From positions 1-22,678 of the IMG/VR virus record IMGVR_UViG_3300036845_000163: DNA of 22,678 bases, one strand, 5' to 3'. Numbering within the stretch: position 1 is the stretch's first letter; each line of letters begins with the position of its first letter. Below are positions 7,300-14,687 of the stretch, in pieces. Position numbers and translations under genes: made by a program. This DNA is from a virus. Under the pieces are notes generated by a model. The model made no database searches, was not told the origin of the DNA, and saw only the letters and a program-made list of their open reading frames with translations.

Positions 7300-7676
7300 C
7301 CGAAAACCAGCGGCGCGTCGAGGGCGTACAGAAACTCGATGTCGGCGTCGAACCGGCCGACCCGGACCACGCCCATATCCCCGAATCCGAGCGTCCCGTC
7401 GACGGTGTCACGACGCCGGTACAGCCGGCCGGCGTGCATGACGCACGCCTGGTGGGCGGAGTCGGGCAGGTCGGCCGTGTCGGGCGGGTAGCGGGGCGTG
7501 TAGGTGCGGGTCATGGTGCCGTCGCCGTTGTCGACGACGGTGATGACGAAACCCATCCGCTTGACCCCGGCCGCGGTCGCCGCGGCGAGGGCGGTCTGTA
7601 TGACGGCGTCCTGGTCGGCGTCGGGTTGCAGGCGCAGAAACGACCGCACCTCTTTCAACGCCGGCCAGGACGCCAT
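7296..7676 (-). CDS. Head-tail connector (adaptor, gp6-like)
   Basis: 126 aa, ATG at 7676, two bases after the stop of the TIG-domain gene. The N-terminal helical part (LKEVRSFLRLQPDADQDAVI, then ALAAATAAGVKRMGF) and the C-terminal LYRRRDTVDGTLGFGDMGVV are characteristic of HK97 gp6-like DNA-packaging/adaptor proteins, which bind the portal ring. The central PRYPPDTADLPDSAHQACVM fits the same family. Its stop is coupled to the next neck gene by GTGA. Confidence 0.75.
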   Translation of the reverse strand: MASWPALKEVRSFLRLQPDADQDAVIQTALAAATAAGVKRMGFVITVVDNGDGTMTRTYTPRYPPDTADLPDSAHQACVMHAGRLYRRRDTVDGTLGFGDMGVVRVGRFDADIEFLYALDAPLVFG

Positions 7677-7678
7677 CT

Positions 7679-8086
7679 CTAGCTGTAGGTGAACGCGGCG
7701 GGAGTCGTCACGTTCCCTCGAGGGTTCTGCACGACCACGTTTACCGTTCCGGCGGCGTGGGCTGGTGCGATGCAGGTGATAGTGGCATCACTATTGACCA
7801 GGAACCCGGTCGCCGGGTTGCCGCCGATCGTGACCCCGGTCGAGCCGACCAGCCCGGACCCGGAGATCGTGACCCCGGTCCCGCCGGCCGCCGGGCCGCC
7901 GCTCGGGGTGATCGAGTCGACCTCCGGGCCGGCGGCCAGGTTCAGCCATTGGTCTTTCCGGACGAAACAGGACGGCTGCTGGCCGATCGGCCAGGAGCCG
8001 GGCAACGCCAGGACGGCCGCCATCTGCGCGGGCGTGTCCGTGGTGGCGATGCCCCAACTCCCGGCCGGGTGAATCTTCCAGGCCAT
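7679..8086 (-). CDS. Head-associated protein with IPT/TIG Ig-like domain
   Basis: 135 aa, ATG at 8086 just after the capsid stop. The first ~50 residues (MAWKIHPAGSWGIATT, GSWPIGQQPSCFVRKDQW) are unlike known folds. Residues from about 55 to the end form one full IPT/TIG domain: VDSITPSGGPAAGGTGVTI, GSTGVTIGGNPA, and an end GNVTTPAAFTYS. Such Ig-like domains decorate capsids or tails in many phages and may bind host-surface or environmental glycans. Directly downstream of the major capsid gene, it is a candidate head decoration protein. Binding target unknown. Confidence 0.75.
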   Translation of the reverse strand: MAWKIHPAGSWGIATTDTPAQMAAVLALPGSWPIGQQPSCFVRKDQWLNLAAGPEVDSITPSGGPAAGGTGVTISGSGLVGSTGVTIGGNPATGFLVNSDATITCIAPAHAAGTVNVVVQNPRGNVTTPAAFTYS

Positions 8087-8089
8087 CCG

Positions 8090-9427
8090 CTAACTCTTGG
8101 CGCTGCTCTTGCGGCCGGTGGTCGGGTTGCCGTCCTCGTCGGCGGCGACCTCGGCGTCGATCGCCGGCACCGCGTCCATTGTCGGCATACCGGCGGGCGG
8201 GGTGAGCGGGACCAGGGCGTTGCCGTACAGGGCACCGAACGCCACGTATCCGCCGTAGGCGACGGTGACACCGAGGATCGACGGCTCGATGACCGACAGC
8301 AGCCCGATCACTTCCTCGTACGCCTCGTAGGCGGCGGACGGGCCGACGATGGCCGTGCCGGCCGGGAACGTCGGGACCACGATGCGGGGCAGTCCGAGCA
8401 CGTCACCGGAGAACGACGACAGGCTCGACATGCCAGCCGCGTTGTCGTAGTCGCTGGTCGGTGGCAGGACGACCCGGGCGACGTCGACGAGCGAGCCGAG
8501 CGCGGCCCACACGTCAAGCGAGCACCAGATCCGGTCGGGCATCTGGAACGACGCCTGATAGGAGTGCATAGCCGCGGTGTAGAGGGCGGTCGTCCAGCCG
8601 TGCAGGTCGTTCGTGCCGACGACCACGGCGGTACCGATCGCCTTCGTCTTGAAGTCGAGCGCGACGGCCGTTTCGGTCTGGATGGCGTACACGGCGGCCA
8701 GGTCGCGAACCAAAATGTCCCAGGCGGACGGGCTGGTCCAGTCGATGTCCTGGCGGGATATGTCGACCGTGCCGCCGTAGGTCTGCTTCGCGAACGGCAC
8801 CGACCCGATGACCATTTTCTGCGACGGGAGCAGGGTTTTCTCGGCGGACTGCGGGCCGACGGTGGTGTGCTGGGTGACCTTCGGCCGGGTGAACGTCGAC
8901 CCGGGAATCCCGCCGAGGGCCTTCGCACCGCCGAGGCTCGAGATGAGCGGCCGATTCGAGTCGATCAGGTTCACGACCGGGCCGACGATCGGCGTCGGGA
9001 GCAGGCCGGGCGTGTCGGTGGTGATCTGGTTCACCAGGGCGCGGGTCTGCGCGATGCGCTGCTGGGCGGCCGGGTCCGGGTCAGTGTGGATACCTCGGGC
9101 CCGGATCAGGTCGACGACGAACTCGCCGGCCGACCGGTACGTCGGCGCCCGGTCGTTGCCGCCGGCGGCGCGGGCCTGGGCGGGCACACGGTCACCTCGC
9201 GGTACGGGCAGGGCGTGGTCGTGGGCGTCGCGGAGCTTCTCGAAATCCTCCAGCGGCGAGATCTGAGCGTTGAGCTCGACGATCCGCTGGCGGGCCGCGT
9301 CGAGGTTCTTGACCTCGGCGTCGACCATGTCGCGGCCTTCGGTTTCGACCCGGTCGAGGGTCTGGTCGATGAAACTGATCTGCTCCTGACGGGAGGTCAG
9401 CAGGCGGTCGAGAACGGCGTTCGGCAT
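8090..9427 (-). CDS. Major capsid protein, HK97 fold
   Basis: 445 aa from ATG 9427, chosen because AAAAGG lies about 8 nt upstream; a GTG at 9436 would leave no space for that site. The first ~110 residues are helical and charged, like a delta (scaffolding) domain removed by the prohead protease. The body starts near YRSAGEFVVDLIRARG and has the HK97 pattern: PSAWDILVRDLAAVYAIQTE (E-loop and spine region) and PDRIWCSLDVWAALGSLVD. It follows the protease gene, as usual. Ends in a Ser/Lys-rich tail. Confidence 0.9.
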   Translation of the reverse strand: MPNAVLDRLLTSRQEQISFIDQTLDRVETEGRDMVDAEVKNLDAARQRIVELNAQISPLEDFEKLRDAHDHALPVPRGDRVPAQARAAGGNDRAPTYRSAGEFVVDLIRARGIHTDPDPAAQQRIAQTRALVNQITTDTPGLLPTPIVGPVVNLIDSNRPLISSLGGAKALGGIPGSTFTRPKVTQHTTVGPQSAEKTLLPSQKMVIGSVPFAKQTYGGTVDISRQDIDWTSPSAWDILVRDLAAVYAIQTETAVALDFKTKAIGTAVVVGTNDLHGWTTALYTAAMHSYQASFQMPDRIWCSLDVWAALGSLVDVARVVLPPTSDYDNAAGMSSLSSFSGDVLGLPRIVVPTFPAGTAIVGPSAAYEAYEEVIGLLSVIEPSILGVTVAYGGYVAFGALYGNALVPLTPPAGMPTMDAVPAIDAEVAADEDGNPTTGRKSSAKS

Positions 9428-9447
9428 GTCGGGCACCTTTTCAGTCG

Positions 9448-9512
9448 GACGGTGATTCCTTGTCAGACGGTGGTGCCACGGGTGACCTGACGGTGATCCC
9501 CAGGTGGTGCCA
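9448..9512. repeat. Two interleaved 9-10 bp direct repeats upstream of the capsid gene
   Basis: In the 136-bp gap between protease and capsid genes, GACGGTGAT occurs at 9448-9456 and 9489-9497, and GGTGGTGCCA at 9469-9478 and 9503-9512. The paired order suggests a degenerate tandem duplication, or binding sites controlling capsid expression. No clear stem plus T-tract was found here. Confidence 0.5.
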
Positions 9513-9563
9513 TACGGTCCGGCGTGGGGTTCGGCGGTCAGGGCGGCGCGGGTCCGGCGGTCC

Positions 9564-10166
9564 TCAGCCGGGAAGGGTAGCGCGCTCCGCGGCCCACACT
9601 CGGCGATAGGCGGTCAGTCGAGGGGTGACACCGCCAGGCCGGCGGTAGTCGCGGACGAGGGTGATCTGAGCGTCGGCGTACGCCGGGGTCGGCACGATCG
9701 ACACCTCGACGAGGCGGGCCTCGGTGTGGGTCATCCGGTCCATGTGAGCCTCGCCGAGCGCCGGGTTGTAGTCGGCGGCCATCTCCGGCTCGGACCGGAT
9801 CGGCACGAACCCGATCGACAGGTAACCGAGGTCGCCGGAGTGCGCCATTTCGGCGGCCCGCTGCGCGTTCGGCGACCCGTTCAACTGCCATTGGCCGTGC
9901 AGCCCGTCGGACCGGCTCTGCCACTTGACGGCCTGGCCGACCGGCCACGGATCCTCCCGGGCGTGGAACAGCATCAGCGGCAGCCGTTTGGTCATCTCGG
10001 AGATCGACTTCTTGAAGGCGTCCGGCTTGAAGCGTTCCATGTACGGGCCGACGTTGGCCCAGGTGTCATACGGGACGGCCCGCCCCTCGATCAGCGTGTA
10101 CGGGCCTTTGCCGGGTTCGAGGTCGCGGACCTCGAAACCGAACACGGCGTGCTCGATGTCGGCCAT
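9564..10166 (-). CDS. Prohead maturation protease (HK97/U35 type)
   Basis: 200 aa, ATG at 10166 one base after the portal stop. The HK97-family serine protease signature is visible: LMLFHAREDPWPVG with catalytic His68 followed by P-x-G, and LGYLSIGFVP with Ser117 as nucleophile. A third acidic residue probably lies in ARLVEVSIVP (about E149-E151). It cleaves the capsid delta domain and itself during maturation. Portal, protease, capsid order is canonical. Confidence 0.9.
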   Translation of the reverse strand: MADIEHAVFGFEVRDLEPGKGPYTLIEGRAVPYDTWANVGPYMERFKPDAFKKSISEMTKRLPLMLFHAREDPWPVGQAVKWQSRSDGLHGQWQLNGSPNAQRAAEMAHSGDLGYLSIGFVPIRSEPEMAADYNPALGEAHMDRMTHTEARLVEVSIVPTPAYADAQITLVRDYRRPGGVTPRLTAYRRVWAAERATLPG

Positions 10167-10167
10167 G

Positions 10168-11412
10168 TCAGCTGTCCTCCTCGTCGGACTCGCCGGCCGG
10201 CACCGGCGGTGCCGGTGCCGTCGTGGGCGGGACGATGACACCAGGCACCGGCGTCGGCGGCGGTTGTTTCTTCGGTGGCGGCGGCAGCGACGCCAACGGC
10301 TCGCCCTGCAGGATCCGCCACCCGGTCTGCGGGGTGATGATCCCGGCCGCTTCCAGCTGGGCGAGCGCCATCGCCGTCGTCGGCAGATCCTCCTGCAGCA
10401 GCTTGTTCCGGTCGAACCGCACCGTCTGACCGCGCGGCAGCCACGCATACGACCAGACGCCCTCGAAATCGGCCAGGACCGGCTCGATCGACGTGCGGAG
10501 GATCTGCTGGTATTGCGGCGCGGAGGTCTTGTAGGTCATCCCGGCGACGGGCACCGAGAACCAGTAGGCGTCGAGGTTGAACATGTTCGCCACGTCGATC
10601 AGCGACATGTGCCGGGCCTCGGTCAACTGGGCGTCCGACGGCGACCAGGCGAGAGGGATCACCTGGGTTCCGTTCGGCAGGATCGCCGGCACCCGGTTCG
10701 GCCCCGAATACTTGGCCAGCCAGTTGTCTTTCGCCTCGTCGGCGACGTCCTGAGTGATCGTCGCCTGCGGGGTGATGATCGCCACCGACGGCACCGCCGC
10801 GCCGCTGAGCGTCGTCCGCTCGTATTCTTCCTCGGCCGCCACCCGGTCCAGGGTCGACAACGCTTCCTCGACGACGCCGACGCCGCGGATCGGGTAGAAC
10901 CGGTCGACGCCCCTGGCGACGTGGATGACGTTCGCCGGGTTGAGCACCTCGCCCAGGTAGGTGTATTGCACGGTGCCGTAGTCGCCGGGCATCCACGTTA
11001 TGTAAACCCAGGTGATCGGCAGGTACTTGCAGGCCAGCGGCCAGCCGTCCGCGCCTCGAGCGGTCACGTAGGACACGGCGTTGCCGGACAGGATGTAATC
11101 CTCCACCGACGACTGCACGAACCGGGACCGGGGCCAGGCGATCGTAGGATCCGGCGAGTCGAGCAGCGCCGGCCGGTCCAACGGCTGCCCGCCCCGGTAG
11201 GCGTCCATCGGCATCTGCTTCACCATGCCGCCGTACAACTGGATCGCTCGCTGCACCGACGGGATCCGCCGGGCCGACTGGGCGTCGAACACGTACGGCC
11301 CGGGTCCGCCCGGCCCTGACTGCCACGGCGGCGGGATCAGGTTCCCCGGCGGTGACCGACCGGGAGGGACGGCGCGCCCGACCGACCACGGTGGCGGCGC
11401 GACCATCGACAT
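10168..11412 (-). CDS. Portal protein (HK97 family)
   Basis: 414 aa, ATG at 11412. Core motifs IPSVQRAIQLYGGMVKQMP, the segment SGNAVSYVTARGADGWP, ANVIHVARG, IRGVGVVEEAL and ARHMSLIDVANMFN (clip/stem region) match HK97-type portals. The C-terminus is a long Pro-rich tail (PPPPKKQPPPTP, ending ESDEEDS), probably disordered and internal. It forms the dodecameric ring through which TerL packages DNA. The start codon lies next to an inverted repeat that may affect its translation. Confidence 0.9.
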   Translation of the reverse strand: MSMVAPPPWSVGRAVPPGRSPPGNLIPPPWQSGPGGPGPYVFDAQSARRIPSVQRAIQLYGGMVKQMPMDAYRGGQPLDRPALLDSPDPTIAWPRSRFVQSSVEDYILSGNAVSYVTARGADGWPLACKYLPITWVYITWMPGDYGTVQYTYLGEVLNPANVIHVARGVDRFYPIRGVGVVEEALSTLDRVAAEEEYERTTLSGAAVPSVAIITPQATITQDVADEAKDNWLAKYSGPNRVPAILPNGTQVIPLAWSPSDAQLTEARHMSLIDVANMFNLDAYWFSVPVAGMTYKTSAPQYQQILRTSIEPVLADFEGVWSYAWLPRGQTVRFDRNKLLQEDLPTTAMALAQLEAAGIITPQTGWRILQGEPLASLPPPPKKQPPPTPVPGVIVPPTTAPAPPVPAGESDEEDS

Positions 11413-11430
11413 TGCAACCTAATTGTTGCA
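11413..11430 (-). promoter_or_regulatory. Inverted repeat abutting the portal start codon
   Basis: TGCAAC, six bases, GTTGCA: perfect 6-bp arms at 11413-11418 and 11425-11430, directly before the portal ATG. On the mRNA the hairpin loop contains AATTAG and the 3' arm begins GTTGCA, so the only Shine-Dalgarno-like bases (TTAGG) lie in the loop/stem junction. This could modulate portal translation or serve as a protein-binding site. Role inferred only. Confidence 0.45.
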
Positions 11431-11457
11431 GGTCGTGGTAACGGGTGCCGCCGTCTG

Positions 11458-12927
11458 CTACATGATCCGGAAATCGCCGATGTCCGCTGGGGCGTGATCG
11501 TACGCCCACACTGAGACAGTCCCCGCGGTGAGGGCGGCCAGACTCCCGGCCGACTGGCGGCGACCCCACGCCCACGCGTCGCCGAGCGTGCGCCGGGCGG
11601 CGTCGTTGGCGGCGGCGTCGAGCGCCGGGTGCGGCCGGTACCGGACGGTCGGCGGGTCCGCCGTCAATCCCTCGAGCAGCCCGGCACAGGCGGCGGCGTA
11701 CTCGCGGGCCTTCAGCCCGTCGAGCTCGAGCCCGCCGAGCCCGCGGCGGGTTATCACGTCGGCCACGTCGAGGGCCGGGCCGGCCGCGTCGTGGGCCACC
11801 GCGATCGGCCGCCATTTCTCGACGAGCTCCGCGAACCGTTCCGGCAGCCAGCCCACGCCCGGGCGGTGGTCGGCGACCTCGAGGTGGGCGACACCGTCCT
11901 CCGTGCGCCAGGCGGCCACGATCGCCGCGTCCGACCGGTCGACCGCCACGTCGAACGCCAGGGCCACACGGCCGGCCTGGGGCAGGTCTGCGGGCGCCTC
12001 GGCCGCGGCCCGCCACGCCGCGAGCGGGATCACCCGACTGACGGTCGATACCCACCGGTTGCCGTAGGCGCGTGCGAACTCGTCCGGGCCGAGAATGTCG
12101 AGCGCGGCCTGCATCGCCTCATCGCCGATCGTCCGCCCATACGCCGGGTGATACACGGGCCACGACGCCGGGTCGCACGGGTCGAGATCGTCCGGGCACG
12201 CCCACTCGAAATAGGCGATCCCGCTGGTACGCCCCGCGGTGGCCGCGGCCCGGCCCTGCTCGACGGTCCCCAGCCACCACGTCGACGTCGCATCACCCGC
12301 CGTGGACACCTTCACCACCTGAGCGTTCGGGCGGGTCGCCTGGGTCGGCACGATGGCCTGGTCGATATCCCGACCCCGCTGCAGATCGAACGCCCAGCAC
12401 TCATCGACCACCACCAGATCCGAGATCTTCGAGTGCAGGCCGTCCGGGGTCGGCGGAAACGGGCGGATCAACCCGCTCGACCGGTTCCACCGGATGTGCT
12501 CGGAGCCGGCCGCCCGCCGCAGCTGCACCTCCCGACCGAACGTGGCCACCACCGGCCAATGCTCGTTCACCAGCCAATCGACGGCGTCCTTCCCCGACTG
12601 CATCGTGAACCAAACCCGAGCCCTGGGGATGACCAGCGCCCGGTGATCCATCAGCGCCCCGTCATACGTCGTCTTGCCCGACTGGCGGGGCACGGTGATA
12701 ATCCCGAACTTGAAGCAGTAGCGGCCCTGGTCGTCGACCTCGCCGAGCACGTCGCCGACGTAGTGCTGCCACGGCATGAACGGTTTCCCCGACGCCGCCG
12801 CCATCTTGGCCACGGCCGGCCCGAACGTCAGCCGGTCAGGGCTCCGCGGTGTGGCCAGGGCTGGCGGTGGCCCGGCCGAGATCGGCCAGGAGCTGCTCGA
12901 ACGCGTCGACAGGCTCCGGGTGGTCAC
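11458..12927 (-). CDS. Terminase large subunit
   Basis: 489 aa if started at the GTG at 12927. The ATPase domain has a Walker A-like VPRQSGKTT (about 79-87) and Walker B LVVVDE (171-176); the C-terminal RNase H-like nuclease starts with LAFDVAVDRSD (Asp326). It is the DNA-packaging motor that cuts concatemers and drives DNA through the portal. The start is uncertain: the reading frame overlaps TerS by about 90 nt with this GTG, and the overlapping N-terminal ~25 residues (Ser/Arg/Pro-rich) look non-native. A CTG near 12855 or a GTG/ATG near 12805 are alternatives. Ends RIM. Confidence 0.9.
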   Translation of the reverse strand: MTTRSLSTRSSSSWPISAGPPPALATPRSPDRLTFGPAVAKMAAASGKPFMPWQHYVGDVLGEVDDQGRYCFKFGIITVPRQSGKTTYDGALMDHRALVIPRARVWFTMQSGKDAVDWLVNEHWPVVATFGREVQLRRAAGSEHIRWNRSSGLIRPFPPTPDGLHSKISDLVVVDECWAFDLQRGRDIDQAIVPTQATRPNAQVVKVSTAGDATSTWWLGTVEQGRAAATAGRTSGIAYFEWACPDDLDPCDPASWPVYHPAYGRTIGDEAMQAALDILGPDEFARAYGNRWVSTVSRVIPLAAWRAAAEAPADLPQAGRVALAFDVAVDRSDAAIVAAWRTEDGVAHLEVADHRPGVGWLPERFAELVEKWRPIAVAHDAAGPALDVADVITRRGLGGLELDGLKAREYAAACAGLLEGLTADPPTVRYRPHPALDAAANDAARRTLGDAWAWGRRQSAGSLAALTAGTVSVWAYDHAPADIGDFRIM

Positions 12928-13147
12928 TGGTCAGCCCATTCGCTTGCAGCAAGTCGAGATAGCCGGCGTTGACGGTCGTGATGAGCTCGGGCGCCTCGGC
13001 GGCCTCGGCCAGATCCAAGGCGTGCGCCTGCACTCGCAGCGCCGCCCTGGCGGCCCGGGTGATGTCCGAGCGGTCGATGAGGGTCGTTTCGAGCGCCTGC
13101 TCGACCCGGCCCCGTTTCCGCCCCGATCGGTCCCGGTCACCAGCCAT
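12836..13147 (-). CDS. Terminase small subunit
   Basis: 103 aa, ATG at 13147, immediately upstream of TerL. It starts with a basic segment (DRDRSGRKRGRVEQALETTL) followed by helical, charged sequence (ALRVQAHALDLAEAAEAPEL, AFEQLLADLG) typical of small actinophage TerS proteins that bind cos/pac DNA and oligomerise. The assignment rests on position, size and composition. The repeat-bearing gap upstream is a plausible recognition site. Confidence 0.75.
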   Translation of the reverse strand: MAGDRDRSGRKRGRVEQALETTLIDRSDITRAARAALRVQAHALDLAEAAEAPELITTVNAGYLDLLQANGLTSDHPEPVDAFEQLLADLGRATASPGHTAEP

Positions 13148-13325
13148 GCCGCCCCGTCACGTCAAAACCGCCTCTGACCAGCCCGTTCCCGGCCGTTCCG
13201 GAGCAAAAAAGTTGGATATGAACGGGATGTGGGGGGCTGTTCCCCTTGAAAAATCGACCCCCGCCGTTTCGCTGGCCCCCGTGTCGACCCGCCCCATCGT
13301 TGACTGCGACTCGGTTCGTCACCGA
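13148..13325. other. Intergenic region upstream of terS: cos/packaging site candidate
   Basis: This is the only sizeable gap within the packaging/early junction. It carries CCGTTCC at 13183-13189 and 13193-13199 (10-bp period), an inverted GAACGGG at 13220-13226, TCGACCC at 13254-13260 and again about 13284, and a G-run/C-run pair (GGGG..CCCC, about 13232-13244). Helically phased repeats next to terS and an HNH gene are what terminase recognition sites look like. No experimental end is visible, and a promoter for the late operon may also lie here. Confidence 0.4.
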
Positions 13326-13637
13326 TCAGAACCGTGTCAGGTAGGGCGCGGTGGTCGTGTGGTAGCGCTGCCACATGACCTCCGCTCCTGCCACCCGGTT
13401 ACAGGTGGAGCAGGCAGCGCGCAGGTTGGACAGGGCGTAGAAGTCTCCACCGTGTGCTACTGCGACGATGTGGTCGACCTCGGTGGCGTACCCACGACAC
13501 CGACCGTCACGGTGCATCTGACACTGGCCACGGTCACGCTCGAGCACGACGAGTCTGGTCTGACGCCATGCGGTCGTGTCGTAGCGCGGATCGTTACTCG
13601 GCATCGTGTCTAGTTTGGCGTTATCCGGAACAGTCAC
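13326..13637 (-). CDS. HNH endonuclease adjacent to terminase
   Basis: 103 aa from a GTG at 13637 (AGGGG upstream); an ATG at 13604 is an alternative start. Zinc-binding and HNH elements: C39 and C47, EVDHIVAVAHGGD (D55-H56), LSNLRAACSTCN (N71, C76, C79, N80). HNH proteins encoded next to TerS/TerL are needed for terminase cutting in several HK97-like cos phages, and that is the likely role here. The alternative is an unrelated homing nuclease. It overlaps the upstream gene by 17 nt. Confidence 0.85.
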   Translation of the reverse strand: MTVPDNAKLDTMPSNDPRYDTTAWRQTRLVVLERDRGQCQMHRDGRCRGYATEVDHIVAVAHGGDFYALSNLRAACSTCNRVAGAEVMWQRYHTTTAPYLTRF

Positions 13638-13878
13638 GGTTCGACCCCTGCGAATAGCTCCCGGGTCCGGCCGCACGCATCGCAACGTGGGCTAGTGCCT
13701 CGTCCAGTAGATCTCGCTCCCTTTCGGCGCAATCTCTGTGCCAGACGTCGCCACGGGTAGCGACGAAAGTCGGTGAGCGGTCTGACCAAACGTCGTCACC
13801 ACAAGCAGAGCACGCACCAGCCAGCAAGCCTGCGGCGATGGCTTCGGCCCTGGTCGCATAGTCGGGGTTCTGGGTCAT
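13621..13878 (-). CDS. Small zinc-binding-like protein, 85 aa
   Basis: ATG at 13878 overlaps the previous stop (ATGA); TAA at 13621. It has ACSACGDDVW (C23, C26) and GDVWHRDC (H47, C50), a CxxC...HxxC arrangement like a treble-clef or zinc ribbon, then a helical end (ERERDLLDEALAHVAMRAAG). I do not recognise the family. Probable early accessory protein, in the coupled early operon before the HNH gene. Confidence 0.65.
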   Translation of the reverse strand: MTQNPDYATRAEAIAAGLLAGACSACGDDVWSDRSPTFVATRGDVWHRDCAERERDLLDEALAHVAMRAAGPGSYSQGSNRDCSG

Positions 13879-14045
13879 GGGCCGCTGTGGGCTAGTGAGA
13901 ATGGCAGCGGCGGTAACGCCTCGTGCCCCTGCTCCGAGCAGAGATGGCATAGCCCATACTCGGTGTCGGTTCGGCGGGTGCAAGTCGGCTCGCCGTCGCA
14001 CCAGCACACATAGTCGGTGTTAGGGGACTGCGTGCCGTCGTTCAC
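13875..14045 (-). CDS. Cys-rich mini-protein, 56 aa
   Basis: Starts at GTG 14045 (GTGA overlap with the upstream stop; GGGGGAG precedes) and ends with an ATGA overlap to the next gene. Five cysteines (C14, C16, C22, C33, C36) with HLC and EQGHEALPPLP suggest one structural zinc site. Its first ten residues (NDGTQSPNT) are nearly identical to the start of the upstream 75-aa gene through a 34-bp direct repeat. Function unknown. Confidence 0.65.
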   Translation of the reverse strand: MNDGTQSPNTDYVCWCDGEPTCTRRTDTEYGLCHLCSEQGHEALPPLPFSLAHSGP

Positions 14046-14047
14046 GA
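14014..14047. repeat. 34-bp direct repeat over a gene start, copy 1
   Basis: Identical to 14238-14271, 224 bp apart. It covers the GTG start and first ~11 codons of the 56-aa gene; the flanks diverge immediately on both sides. It resembles a start-associated repeat or the trace of a duplicated gene start. Confidence 0.9.
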
Positions 14048-14269
14048 CCGCTCCCCCCGGAGTCGGCGGGCGTCGCGGCGGTATCGGACGACGTCATGTG
14101 CAGGGTGGTCCACGACTGCGGTAAGCGCGTCGTGGTACTCATCCCACAAGTGGTCGGTGTCATTGTCGCCATCGGCTTCCCATGCGGCGAGGAGCGCATC
14201 GCTCGCCAATGTCAGGCGCCGCACGGTGCCCGCATATTCGGTGTTAGGGGACTGCGTGCCGTCGTTCAC
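14042..14269 (-). CDS. Hypothetical early protein, 75 aa
   Basis: GTG at 14269 after a 35-nt gap; stop overlaps the next GTG. N-terminus VNDGTQSPNTEYAGTVRRL (shared first ten residues with the next gene), then acidic DALLAAWEADGDNDTDHLWD and HDALTAVVDHPAHDVVRYRR. It is helical and charged with no recognised domain. An in-frame extension upstream to 14494 exists but would swallow the 39-aa gene and lacks good features, so the GTG is preferred. Confidence 0.6.
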   Translation of the reverse strand: MNDGTQSPNTEYAGTVRRLTLASDALLAAWEADGDNDTDHLWDEYHDALTAVVDHPAHDVVRYRRDARRLRGERS

Positions 14270-14271
14270 GA
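14238..14271. repeat. 34-bp direct repeat over a gene start, copy 2
   Basis: Identical to 14014-14047. Covers the GTG start and first ~11 codons of the 75-aa gene. Conservation of the third codon positions in both copies points to a recent duplication or a DNA/RNA-level function. Confidence 0.9.
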
Positions 14272-14304
14272 GTCGAGCCCCAGGCGTCGACGCTCGATGG
14301 CGTC

Positions 14305-14424
14305 TCACCACGGCCACCAGTCCCACCACCAGCGGTGGATGTCGACGCCGGTGTCGTCGTAGATCCGTCGGCCGCACGCCCGGCAGTAGATCAGCTGCCA
14401 TGCGGGTCGGATACGGGGGATCAT
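14305..14424 (-). CDS. 39-aa Trp-rich zinc-knuckle mini-protein
   Basis: ATG at 14424 overlaps the stop of the DUF6011-like gene (ATGA); TGA at 14305. The sequence has YCRACGRR (C14, C17) and a striking C-terminus HRWWWDWWPW with six Trp in the last eight residues. Translational coupling and the CxxC motif favour a real gene. Function unknown; the Trp tail could mediate membrane-interface or protein contact. Confidence 0.6.
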   Translation of the reverse strand: MIPRIRPAWQLIYCRACGRRIYDDTGVDIHRWWWDWWPW

Positions 14425-14687
14425 CTGGCCGCCTCGAGGGTGGCGCAGTCGGGGCCGATGCCGGCCTCGATGGAGGCGGGGTCGGTGAGCTCACGACCGC
14501 AGCGCCGGCACAGGTGCGCCGAGGTGAGCATTTTTTCGATGCGGTCGGCCTCGACGGGGTTGCCGTGGGCTCGGTACCAGCGGGCGCGGGCGGCGAGCTT
14601 GGCCGGGTTGCGGACCATGAGGCGTTGCTCCTCGAGGTGTTGGCGGTGGATGTCGTCGCGGGTATCCCACGCCCGGGGCCGGCTCAC
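14421..14687 (-). CDS. DUF6011-like zinc-ribbon protein
   Basis: 88 aa from GTG 14687 (GTGA overlap with the upstream stop). The N-terminal half is a basic helical stretch (KLAARARWYRAHGNPVEADR). The C-terminal half has LCRRCGRELTDPASIEAGIG then PDC (C60, C63, C81), the hallmark of the DUF6011 family common in actinophages and plasmids. Biochemical role unknown; probably a zinc-stabilised nucleic-acid- or protein-binding accessory factor. Confidence 0.75.
   Translation of the reverse strand: MSRPRAWDTRDDIHRQHLEEQRLMVRNPAKLAARARWYRAHGNPVEADRIEKMLTSAHLCRRCGRELTDPASIEAGIGPDCATLEAAR

Noticed and set aside
7757-9490. 577-aa open frame on the plus strand
   Set aside because: It lies antisense to the capsid, TIG and connector genes; high GC keeps opposite frames open. 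The sequence is Arg/Gly/Asp-rich without domains, while the minus strand has clear capsid motifs.
9925-12972. Long plus-strand frames over portal and terminase (464 and 447 aa)
   Set aside because: Antisense shadows of portal and TerL; low-complexity Arg/His-rich composition and no known domain.
13137-13322. 61-aa frame in the gap before terS
   Set aside because: No ribosome binding site, Gly/Arg/Asn-rich composition, and it overlaps the repeat-bearing candidate cos region.
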